64,000 nucleotides of DNA from Bacteroides faecalis (lineage in GTDB: Bacteria; Bacteroidota; Bacteroidia; Bacteroidales; Bacteroidaceae), in NCBI RefSeq assembly GCF_003865075.1, contig NZ_BHWB01000011.1, forward strand, positions 97,817 to 161,816, written 5' to 3'. The translations under genes and the position numbers were made by a program. The notes below the pieces were generated by a model, which saw nothing but the letters and a program-made list of their open reading frames with translations, was not told the DNA's origin and did no database searches. Shown piece after piece: positions 8,142 to 15,733 of this stretch. The stretch's first letter is position 1. The number at the start of each line of letters is the position of its first letter.

Positions 8142-9290
8142 ATGGAAGAGGACAAGAATTATATCAGTCTGATACATGGCGACCTGACGAGGGCGACCCA
8201 AGTACAGCACGGGATGCCGGACAGCATCGGCGTGATGAGTATCAAGACCGCCAACCGGACGATACTCGAAGCATCGCTGCTGCCCACGCCCCGTGCGCTC
8301 TGGGACAGTTTCTGGTATGAGGGGGAACTGTCCTGCCTCTTTGCGGATTCCAATGTGGGCAAGTCCATCCTTGCCGTGCAGATAGCCGACCGTATCGCCC
8401 GGACTGACGATGTGCTGTATCTGGACTTTGAACTCTCCGAAAAACAGTTCCAGCTACGCTATACCAGCGAGCATGGAACGCCATACATCTTTCCTGAAAG
8501 GCTGTACCGGGTATCGCTTGACTGCAATTCGTTGCTGGAAGCCGATTTCGAGGAAGCCATCATGGGAGGCATAGAACAGATGGCTCTGCAAACCGGGTGC
8601 AAAATCTTCATCGTTGACAATCTTACCTACCTGTGCTGCGCCATGGAGAAAGGCGATGCGGCAGGACGGCTGATGATACAGCTCAACAACCTCAAAAAGA
8701 GATACGGATTGTCCGTCCTTGTTCTGGCACATACACCCAAACGCTCTTTGGACTGTCCCATCACTTCCAACGACCTTGCCGGAAGCAAACGGCTCTACAA
8801 TTTCTTTGACAGCGTGTTCGCCATCGGGAAGAGTGCGCAGGACGGAGGGCTTCGCTATGTGAAGCAGCTCAAAGTCCGGTACGGGACATTCTCCCACGAT
8901 GCGGACAATGTAATCATCTACGAGATTGAGAAGGTGGACGCTTTCCTGCAATTCGTGTTCAGGGGTTATTCAACGGAAAAGGAACACCTGAAGAAACTGG
9001 GTGACAACGAATCCAGCCAGAGGGATTGCCAAATCCTGCAATTGTCCCAGTCCGGCAAGTCCGTCAGGGAGATAGCCTCACAGGTGAACTGCGGCAAGTC
9101 CACCGTCAGCCGGATAATCCAGCGCAGCAAGGAGGACAGGAATGCAGCCGTCCCAAGTGTCCCGCTGTCCCAACAGACAGGAAGTGGGACAATGGGACAG
9201 GTGGGACAGCATGGGACAAGCGGGACAGTAAGAGAAACAAAGCAGGCAGAGTTGTTTACAGGATATGGGAAAGAGGAGAATAAGGCATGA
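8142..9290 (+). CDS. RepA-like AAA/RecA-fold ATPase with C-terminal HTH
   Basis: 382 aa from the ATG at 8142, 5 bases after the previous stop (a TTG at 8130 would overlap that gene). Walker A is ADSNVGKS (K74). A Walker B-like strand is IFIVDNLTYL, and VLVLAHTPK follows, as in RepA/DnaB-like hexameric helicases of mobile elements. A Hin-type HTH (SVREIASQVNCGKSTVSRII) lies near 300-325. The last 40 residues are Gly/Thr/Gln/Val-rich because they are written by the hexamer cluster at 9149-9227. The stop overlaps the next start (ATGA). Likely role: replication helicase or initiator of the element. Confidence 0.85.
   Translation: MEEDKNYISLIHGDLTRATQVQHGMPDSIGVMSIKTANRTILEASLLPTPRALWDSFWYEGELSCLFADSNVGKSILAVQIADRIARTDDVLYLDFELSEKQFQLRYTSEHGTPYIFPERLYRVSLDCNSLLEADFEEAIMGGIEQMALQTGCKIFIVDNLTYLCCAMEKGDAAGRLMIQLNNLKKRYGLSVLVLAHTPKRSLDCPITSNDLAGSKRLYNFFDSVFAIGKSAQDGGLRYVKQLKVRYGTFSHDADNVIIYEIEKVDAFLQFVFRGYSTEKEHLKKLGDNESSQRDCQILQLSQSGKSVREIASQVNCGKSTVSRIIQRSKEDRNAAVPSVPLSQQTGSGTMGQVGQHGTSGTVRETKQAELFTGYGKEENKA
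9149..9227 (+). repeat. Iteron-like hexamer cluster 1 (inside the RepA-like gene)
   Basis: GTCCC-type hexamers at about 9149, 9158 and 9166 are followed by GGGACA at 9186, 9194, 9203, 9213 and 9222. The two halves are in opposite orientation and mirror around about 9178. Spacing is 8-10 bp. Confidence 0.75.
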
Positions 9291-9475
9291 AAAAGCAGTC
9301 TGCACATAGCTGTATAAAGGATAACCGCTTCATTTACGGTACAAGGGATGATACAGGCAGAAGCCTGATGTCCCAAGGTGTCCCGGGGTGTCCCACTGTC
9401 CCAAGTCTTATAGGGACGGGACAATGGGACAGCGGGACAACAATCGAAAAACTCAAAAACAAAGACAAGCCATGA
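9287..9475 (+). CDS. 62-codon ORF coupled at both ends by ATGA overlaps
   Basis: 62 aa. Its ATG overlaps the stop of the RepA-like gene (9287-9290) and its stop overlaps the ATG of the primase-like gene (9472-9475). This arrangement strongly suggests it is translated as part of the operon. The middle of the protein (about 27-52, rich in Gly, Pro, Thr, Ser and Val) is encoded by hexamer cluster 2, so the peptide sequence may be secondary to the DNA sites. The ends are basic (MKKQ..., KLKNKDK). No family is recognised. It may be a small protein, or only a translational bridge. Confidence 0.55.
   Translation: MKKQSAHSCIKDNRFIYGTRDDTGRSLMSQGVPGCPTVPSLIGTGQWDSGTTIEKLKNKDKP
9369..9439 (+). repeat. 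Iteron-like hexamer cluster 2
   Basis: TGTCCC at 9369, 9379, 9389 and 9397 is followed by GGGACG at 9413 and GGGACA at 9418, 9426 and 9434. The opposed halves mirror around about 9408, the same design as cluster 1 about 220 bp upstream. Confidence 0.78.
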
Positions 9476-10584
9476 GCAACTATTCGTTACAGAAATATAA
9501 AGGAACGGCAACACGGCATACTTGCCCGAATTGCGGGGACAAGCGTTCTTTCACATGTTATGTGGATGAAAGCGGTATGCTCCTGCATCCGTCTGTCGGC
9601 AGGTGCAATCATGAGAGCAGTTGCGGGTATCATTATACTCCCAAGGAGTATTTCCACGACCACCCCGAATGCCATACCGACAAGGGGTTCTCTTTTGACA
9701 GGCAAAGGTCAGAACGGAAGCCCGGACAGACATCACCAAAAGCAAGCATAGGCTACATACCGCCAAAGTATGTGGAGAGGTCGCAAAGCGTGCACAGCAA
9801 CTTCTTCCGCTTCATTTCCTCGCTCCTTGATTCCTATTACGGCAGCAAGGCAAAGGAAGTGTTGAAGCGGTTGCTGGAAGAGTACCGTCTTGGAGCAACC
9901 CGTGACGGGGCTGTCATCTTCTGGCAGATAGACCGCACAAACAGGGTACGCACGGGCAAGGTGATGCAGTACAATCCAGAGGACGGACACCGTATCAAGG
10001 GAGGAGAGGTGTCGGCAGTGGACTGGATACACAGCATACTGAAAAGGCAACGGGTACTGCCGGAGGATTGGCAACTTTCCCAATGCCTGTTCGGGGAACA
10101 CCTGCTGAATGTCTATCCCGACAAGGTAGCGGTCTTGGTGGAATCCGAAAAGAGTGCCGTTATCGGCTCTGCCCTCTTTCCCGGTTATGTATGGCTGGCG
10201 ACAGGCGGCAAAAGCCAGTTGAGAGAGGAAAAGCTCCGTGTGCTGAGCGGACGAACCGTGCTTCTCTTTCCCGATGCGGACGGATATTCGGAGTGGAAAC
10301 AGCATGCCAGGGACATGACCTATTGCAAGGTTGTCGTGTCTGACATCATAGAGAAGAACGCCACACCGGAACAGAAGGCAGCCCATATCGACATAGCCGA
10401 CTGGATTGTCTTCCAGATACGAGAAAGTAAAATAATGTGTACAGCCAATCATCTTGTAGAGGCGGAAAAAGTCCTCCGGCGGATGATAGAGAAGAACCCC
10501 GTCCTGCAAAAGCTGATAGATGATTTCGACCTTGTACTGGTCAGTACATCCCCAATCGGCAGTGGCGATGAAAACCCTCCTTAA
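9472..10584 (+). CDS. Zinc-ribbon/TOPRIM primase-like protein
   Basis: 370 aa from the ATG at 9472. An in-frame upstream ATG at 9388 would run through hexamer cluster 2 and the preceding ORF, so it is not preferred. The N-terminus has a zinc-ribbon pattern, HTCPNCGDKRSF (Cys18, Cys21) and GRCNHESSCGYH (Cys45, Cys51), as in phage-type primases. The TOPRIM-like core is in the second half (VAVLVESEKSAVIG and VLLFPDADG, with acidic metal-binding residues). It is coupled to the 62-codon ORF and, through it, to the RepA-like ATPase, so it is likely the primase partner in element replication. Confidence 0.83.
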   Translation: MSNYSLQKYKGTATRHTCPNCGDKRSFTCYVDESGMLLHPSVGRCNHESSCGYHYTPKEYFHDHPECHTDKGFSFDRQRSERKPGQTSPKASIGYIPPKYVERSQSVHSNFFRFISSLLDSYYGSKAKEVLKRLLEEYRLGATRDGAVIFWQIDRTNRVRTGKVMQYNPEDGHRIKGGEVSAVDWIHSILKRQRVLPEDWQLSQCLFGEHLLNVYPDKVAVLVESEKSAVIGSALFPGYVWLATGGKSQLREEKLRVLSGRTVLLFPDADGYSEWKQHARDMTYCKVVVSDIIEKNATPEQKAAHIDIADWIVFQIRESKIMCTANHLVEAEKVLRRMIEKNPVLQKLIDDFDLVLVSTSPIGSGDENPP

Positions 10585-10861
10585 TGGAGAAGAGCGGAAG
10601 CCGTAGGCTGTAGCGGACAGACAAGGGCTTGCCCTTGATATAGCCCACTATAACTACACGCTCCGCTTTCGTAGTTGTGGGCTCTCCCGAGGGGCTGGGC
10701 GTTGCCCCGTCCCACTCAGGGCGTTTCACCCCTGAGAACCCCGAGCAAAGAGTGACCCTCTCTTTGCAATCTCCCTTATGGGCACAGCCTCTAAGAACCC
10801 CATAGCGGTTATGAGCGAACAGCGGCAAACAACTTTAGTTAATAACCAAATCAACATAAAA
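10585..10861 (+). promoter_or_regulatory. oriT: Candidate oriT with four hairpins
   Basis: This GC-rich gap lies directly upstream of the relaxase gene. It has a perfect CAAGGGC-TT-GCCCTTG hairpin (10622-10637), an imperfect 13-bp inverted repeat (AGCCCAC...AACTAC at 10642-10657 with 10671-10683), CTCAGGG...CCCCTGAG (about 10715-10737) and a perfect GCAAAGAG-N7-CTCTTTGC (10745-10767). Stem-loops next to a MobV relaxase gene are the usual place for the transfer origin. The nick site cannot be fixed by eye. The last hairpins could also act as a terminator for the primase-like gene. Confidence 0.55.
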
Positions 10862-12328
10862 ATGGCAACAAAATCAAGCATACATATCAAGCCCTGCAGA
10901 GTCACATCAAGTGGGGCTCATAACCGGAGAACTGCCGAATATATGCGCAATATCGGCAAGTCTCAAATCTACATCGTACCCGAATTGACTGCCGGTAACG
11001 AGCAGTGGATAAACCCGGGCTTCGGCAATCCCGACCTGCAGGCGCACTATGACTACATCAAGCGGATGGTCAAGGAAAAGACAGGACGTGCGATGCAGGA
11101 GAAGGAACGTGAACGAAAAGGCAAGAACGGGAAAATCACCAAGGTGGCTGGATGCTCGCCAATCCGTGAGGGCGTGTTGCTCATCAGACCGGACACGACA
11201 CTGGCAGATGTGTGCAAGTTTGGCGAGGAGTGCCAGAGACGCTGGGGCATCACTCCTCTCCAGATCTTCCTGCACAAGGACGAGGGACACTGGCTGAACG
11301 GTCAGCCGGAAGCGGAAGACAGGGAGAGTTTCAAAGTCGGCGAAAGATGGTTCAAGCCGAATTACCATGCCCATATCGTTTTTGACTGGATGAACCATGA
11401 CACAGGCAAGAGCTGCAAGCTCAATGACAAGGATATGACAGAAATGCAGAATCTGGCATCCGACATACTCCTGATGGAGCGTGGGCAGTCAAAGGCTGTT
11501 ACAGGCAAGGAACATCAGGAACGTAACGACTTTATCATTGGGAAGCAGAAGGAGGAAATGAAGCGGCTTGATGCCACGAGGCAATACCGGGAACATGAGC
11601 TGGAAATGGCGAACAAAAAGATGCATGAAACGGAAAGCATTACCAACGCCCTTATCGAAAAGGCAAATGAAAAGGAACGGCAGAGTGAAGACCTTGACAG
11701 GGCTATCAGCGAGAAACGCTCCAGACTGAACAAGGAAAAAGGAAGTGAACTTCTGAACGCCGCTGTCGGCTGGGCTACCGGGAAATCGAAAGCCCTGAAA
11801 AATGAAATAGAGGATTTGCGCTGTGAGATTTCCACGCACGAGGAAACCATCGAACGGTTGCAGGATAAAATCCAGACCATACAGAACGACCACAGCCGTG
11901 AGCTGATGCAACTGGAGGCCAAACACCGGTCCGAACTGAACCGCAAGGAAACGGAACATGTACAGGAAACTACGAGACTCAAGAACCGGATTGCATGGCA
12001 AAGCCATATTATCGGCTGCCTCAGTTTCCTGCTGCTAAAAACAAGCGACATCTTCCGCAAGGCGGTACACAGTATCATCCGTTTTGCCCGTGATTATTAC
12101 AAGTCCCGTTTTGACACGGAACAGGTATATGACATCAAGAACGCCCTTAACCTGTTCGGGGATGACAGACAATCACATCAGGCGGCAGGGGATTTCCTGT
12201 ACTTCACTGCCAGGCAAAAGGGTGAATTTGACAACCGGGAGCAAATCAAAGCCAGACGGGAAGTTGACAATGTGGTGGAAGGGAATTATGACCAGCAGCA
12301 GAAAAGAGGTTTTTCGATGAAAAGATAA
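10862..12328 (+). CDS. mob: MobV/Pre-type relaxase
   Basis: 488 aa from the ATG at 10862, where the typical start MATKSSIHIKPC lies (an ATG at 10778 falls in the hairpin region). It nicks oriT and leads the DNA strand during mobilization. Visible family features: N-terminal HNRRTAEYMRN (about 19-29), a central part with PLQIFLHKDEGHW, and the metal-binding block YHAHIVFDWMNHDTGKSCKLN around 180-200. A long coiled coil (about 235-390) precedes a C-terminal hydrophobic and basic stretch (about 395-425). It converges with the cargo operon. Confidence 0.9.
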   Translation: MATKSSIHIKPCRVTSSGAHNRRTAEYMRNIGKSQIYIVPELTAGNEQWINPGFGNPDLQAHYDYIKRMVKEKTGRAMQEKERERKGKNGKITKVAGCSPIREGVLLIRPDTTLADVCKFGEECQRRWGITPLQIFLHKDEGHWLNGQPEAEDRESFKVGERWFKPNYHAHIVFDWMNHDTGKSCKLNDKDMTEMQNLASDILLMERGQSKAVTGKEHQERNDFIIGKQKEEMKRLDATRQYREHELEMANKKMHETESITNALIEKANEKERQSEDLDRAISEKRSRLNKEKGSELLNAAVGWATGKSKALKNEIEDLRCEISTHEETIERLQDKIQTIQNDHSRELMQLEAKHRSELNRKETEHVQETTRLKNRIAWQSHIIGCLSFLLLKTSDIFRKAVHSIIRFARDYYKSRFDTEQVYDIKNALNLFGDDRQSHQAAGDFLYFTARQKGEFDNREQIKARREVDNVVEGNYDQQQKRGFSMKR

Positions 12329-12381
12329 TACCTTTATCTTATAATCCTCGCTTCAGGAGTAACGATAGAAATCAGTGCAGG

Positions 12382-13149
12382 TTATTTGAATAGCAAATTA
12401 AATAATCCGCCACCGATATCAATACCCAATTTGTTGCCTTTATACTGAAAATACGGAGCTACTATCGGAAGCGTTTTCGTTTTATGCAACGGAAAATCGG
12501 TATGGCTTCTGACGCCGAAATCCATCCCCCAGTTGGGAATGATGTCATAGGAAACGAATCCCCCGTAATTCGAGGAACTGAAAGGAGAAGAAAGAATGAA
12601 GGAGTATGAGGCAAATGTGTTTAGACGAATTTTCTCGTTGACGGGATATGTCAACAGCCCGGACAATCCCAATAGCTGACTCTCGCGTCTGGGGACACTC
12701 CATTTTACGGTATATGCCTGCAAGTTAAATGACCAGCAACCGGGAGAATATACATATCCGATACCTGCATAGTTCATTGTTCCCAAGCCGATGAAGTTTT
12801 CCTGCCTGCCTATGCCGTAAAAATAGCCGGAAGGATAGCTTTTAATGATACCGGAGGTCGAATATTCCCCCTCATGCAAAGGCGATTTGTCGGTAGGGAA
12901 TGTCGGATTATATGGGTTCTGCACGTCAAATGTTATCTGGGACGGGCAACTGCCGGAAGAAAGATCAACCGCTTTCCGTATATCCAAAGGCTTTGGGGTA
13001 ATGCTTCTTTCGTTATGAGGCGAAGTATTTCCTTCCTGAACGGAAACCTTGACGGTGTCACGCGACACTTGAAATTCCTGACCGTAAGAAGCGGCTTTAT
13101 TTAGAAAAAAGAAAATCACTATAAAACAAGTAAATACTTTCCTGCTCAT
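12382..13149 (-). CDS. Hypothetical outer-membrane-type protein, last gene of the cargo operon
   Basis: 255 aa with a signal peptide (to about residue 24, AASYGQ). A low-complexity region (about 25-70) follows, then an aromatic and Gly-rich C-terminal half with alternating strands ending in GGGLFNLLFK, the pattern of a small outer-membrane beta barrel that ends with Phe-X. No family is recognised. It lies 89 bases after the preceding lipoprotein gene on the same strand and converges with mob. Confidence 0.65.
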   Translation of the reverse strand: MSRKVFTCFIVIFFFLNKAASYGQEFQVSRDTVKVSVQEGNTSPHNERSITPKPLDIRKAVDLSSGSCPSQITFDVQNPYNPTFPTDKSPLHEGEYSTSGIIKSYPSGYFYGIGRQENFIGLGTMNYAGIGYVYSPGCWSFNLQAYTVKWSVPRRESQLLGLSGLLTYPVNEKIRLNTFASYSFILSSPFSSSNYGGFVSYDIIPNWGMDFGVRSHTDFPLHKTKTLPIVAPYFQYKGNKLGIDIGGGLFNLLFK

Positions 13150-13238
13150 AAAATGATAATTTTAATATTCGGGACGAACATTTGGCTATATCAGAGATTC
13201 GTCCCGAATGATTGGTGAATAATCCGGTTCAATAAGGA

Positions 13239-14081
13239 TTACAATTGCACAGTCATTATTCCGCAGTTTTCTTCACCGGTACCGCGAGTCCACATATACA
13301 ATTTCGCTCCATTTGGGAAAGGATTGCCCACGATCATAATGTCATGACCGCTTTTCACTTCTTTACCAAATTGTACAGGGCCGTTAGGCGTGTATTTCCA
13401 ATAGTACGCAGTCGTATATTCCACCCAGCCCCATAAAACTTTTTTAGACGCATTTACACGGATAGCCTGTTGGTTTCCTCGCATACCAATCTGTGCGGTG
13501 AACTTTCTTTTCTTCGTTTTCACGTAAACCCTGTTTATACCATTTTCGATCGTTACACCCAGCGGGACAGGATAAAGTAAAGAAAGTTCTTTTTTATATC
13601 CGTCATAATTTTCAAACTCCTTCATGTTCTTTCTCTCACCGGCGATACATACGAACCCTTCGGGGGTCAATGTGATTGCCTTGCTTACATTCAACACCGG
13701 CATATATATCGACAAATCGGTGCTGTCCTTGTCGTTGAATATAAAATCAGTCTGGTAAGCAGTCTTAATGGATTCATATTCTTCCTTGCATGTGGCGTTT
13801 AATATCTGTCCCAAGGCTTCGCTGTGCATCCTGTACATGGAGGTGAAGCCTTTCTGTCCGGATTCCCATTGCAGAAGTTCCTCATCGGACAACGTGCCCA
13901 AGGAATCGAGCAAGGCATTGTATTCCTCCTCACTGGAAAAGGAAAGAATATTTTCATGCAAACTTCTGGAGGCCGGGAAAGAATGGTTCTCCTCATTCAT
14001 CGGATTGTTCACTATGTCATCAGAACTACATGATGATAAGACAGCCATTGCCAAAGCAAGACTAAAAAGCGTTTTTCTCAT
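13239..14081 (-). CDS. Hypothetical lipoprotein of the cargo operon
   Basis: 280 aa. The lipoprotein signal ends at VLSSC (Cys18), followed by an Asp/Asn-rich linker suited to surface export. The middle (about 45-110) is helical and acidic with repeated EE..LL patterns. The C-terminal half is beta-rich with many Tyr/Trp (WVEYTTAYYWKYTPNGPVQF). No family is recognised. It lies 26 bases after the small barrel gene on the same strand, so it belongs to the operon. Confidence 0.68.
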   Translation of the reverse strand: MRKTLFSLALAMAVLSSCSSDDIVNNPMNEENHSFPASRSLHENILSFSSEEEYNALLDSLGTLSDEELLQWESGQKGFTSMYRMHSEALGQILNATCKEEYESIKTAYQTDFIFNDKDSTDLSIYMPVLNVSKAITLTPEGFVCIAGERKNMKEFENYDGYKKELSLLYPVPLGVTIENGINRVYVKTKKRKFTAQIGMRGNQQAIRVNASKKVLWGWVEYTTAYYWKYTPNGPVQFGKEVKSGHDIMIVGNPFPNGAKLYMWTRGTGEENCGIMTVQL

Positions 14082-14107
14082 AATTGAAAAAATTTAATAA
14101 TTGGTTA

Positions 14108-14734
14108 TTATTTAAACATGGGCACATATAATGATATGCCGAACTCTTTGTTATTCTTTGTATTGGAGGCAAAAGCATTGTCATACAATGGCTTGAAACC
14201 ATGCTTGTAGGAAGCGGACAATTTCATGCCGTTCTTAAACTCATAGCCTAAGGTGAGGACTATCGGAAAGTCGAAAACCCGCCCTTCCAAGTTTTCCTTC
14301 AATTTATCGGTTTTGAAATAACCGGTGGGTTCAATGCCAATACCGGCATACAGTCCGGAACAGATGCGGTAATTGATTGAGCCGTTCAAAGCAAGTCCCC
14401 ATATCCATGCCTTGTCAGACCAGGGAACAACGTTGTTTCCATTCAAATCGAAGGACTCTGCTTTTCCCTGAACGGCTTTTCCCAATATGGAAGCATCAAT
14501 CCAGAAACGGTTGGAAAGATCGAAGCCAAACTGGTAGCCCAAATTAAAGCCTACTCCGGGTGTCCATCGGGTTTCGGGGTAGGAAGAGTTGTTCGCCGTT
14601 CCCGTACTCATGTAAGCATATCCCGAATATTTTCCCAAATGTCCGTCCGTCACACCGATGATAATGCCGAATTTTTGTGCAAAGCATCCTATTCCTGCCA
14701 GCAAGAAAAGCATTGATAAAATTGTCTTTTTCAT
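14108..14734 (-). CDS. Small outer-membrane beta-barrel protein
   Basis: 208 aa from the ATG at 14734, chosen because a clean signal peptide (MKKTILSMLFLLAGIGCFAQ) begins there. The mature part consists of alternating amphipathic strands with Gly and aromatic residues and ends in SLYVPMFK, as in OmpA/OmpW-like 8-stranded barrels. It lies 14 bases after the DUF4249 gene. Function unknown. Confidence 0.72.
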   Translation of the reverse strand: MKKTILSMLFLLAGIGCFAQKFGIIIGVTDGHLGKYSGYAYMSTGTANNSSYPETRWTPGVGFNLGYQFGFDLSNRFWIDASILGKAVQGKAESFDLNGNNVVPWSDKAWIWGLALNGSINYRICSGLYAGIGIEPTGYFKTDKLKENLEGRVFDFPIVLTLGYEFKNGMKLSASYKHGFKPLYDNAFASNTKNNKEFGISLYVPMFK

Positions 14735-14748
14735 TTTTTTATTATTAT

Positions 14749-15729
14749 TTAGTTTTCCTGTAAATTGTCTATCCATTTCGTCTGGAACATCCTGCATCCT
14801 CCCACGACACCTATCCCGTTTATGACATTGGTGTAAGTAGAGCGTATGGGAGCCAGTTCAGAGTTTCCAAGCCCGTTGTTTTTCTGGTCGTTCAGTGATT
14901 TCAGATACCTGTAAAACTCTTCCGAAAGGCTGTACAGGCTGATTCTGTATTTCACTTGGCGTTTGATATGTTCGGTTCCGTCAGGGGTTATGAAGTCGTC
15001 TTCATAGTCTGCCTCGTAATTGGTATTCAGACGAACCGTGTAGCTTTTCCCTTTAATTTTCGTATCGTCCCAGTAATACAAATTCCGGTAGAACCCGTTT
15101 TCAATCATCAGGATATCGTCTAACCCGGAAGATGTATTCAGCAGAGGTTCGTCGTCCAAGTTCAACGCGAGGGTACTGCTTTCTTCCGAATACTTGCCAT
15201 CGTTCCAGAACAGTTGTTTACGCTCCACCTTCAACGCATAATAGTCTTTTGTCTGCGCATTGTCTGTAAAGCCTATCCGAAACTGAAGCAGGTTCGGTTC
15301 ACCGTCTTTGAGAGCCAATTTGATTGATGTCAAAGGGAATCGGGACGGGACAACCGTAGCGGATGAAACCGCTTTCATTCTTTCTGCCGCTGCGGTTATG
15401 TTGACCTTGTCGCCATCTTCATACGCCTTTACCGCGTAATAGCTTTGGGCGGGGACTCCCGGTATGGAATCGTCCGTCCATGCAAGGGGTACCGCTTCAC
15501 CGTTTACGGACAGGTGGACGTCCGCTCCCTTCAGTCCCCGGACGAGCTCGCCTTTCTGACTGACGGGAAGGCTGCGTGAAAGGTGGACTACCGTTGTGTC
15601 GCCGCTTCCCGGATAGCTGTATAGCACCAGTTTGGGAGAAGCGCCCACATCGTCCAGTTCAAAATGATAGGTACAGGACGAAAGTAAGCCGATATACACG
15701 GGCAGTAATATATGATATAAATGTTTCAT
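14749..15729 (-). CDS. DUF4249 lipoprotein, partner of the TonB receptor
   Basis: 326 aa from the ATG at 15729, 4 bases after the TonB-receptor stop. An upstream in-frame start would overlap that gene. Lipobox LLSSC lies at about residue 18. The pattern FELDDVGASPKLVLYSYPG followed by a short repeat of beta strands is typical of DUF4249 proteins, which are encoded beside STN-containing TonB receptors in Bacteroidota and are thought to act as surface-exposed accessory lipoproteins. The substrate is not known. Confidence 0.8.
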   Translation of the reverse strand: MKHLYHILLPVYIGLLSSCTYHFELDDVGASPKLVLYSYPGSGDTTVVHLSRSLPVSQKGELVRGLKGADVHLSVNGEAVPLAWTDDSIPGVPAQSYYAVKAYEDGDKVNITAAAERMKAVSSATVVPSRFPLTSIKLALKDGEPNLLQFRIGFTDNAQTKDYYALKVERKQLFWNDGKYSEESSTLALNLDDEPLLNTSSGLDDILMIENGFYRNLYYWDDTKIKGKSYTVRLNTNYEADYEDDFITPDGTEHIKRQVKYRISLYSLSEEFYRYLKSLNDQKNNGLGNSELAPIRSTYTNVINGIGVVGGCRMFQTKWIDNLQEN

Positions 15730-15733
15730 GCAC

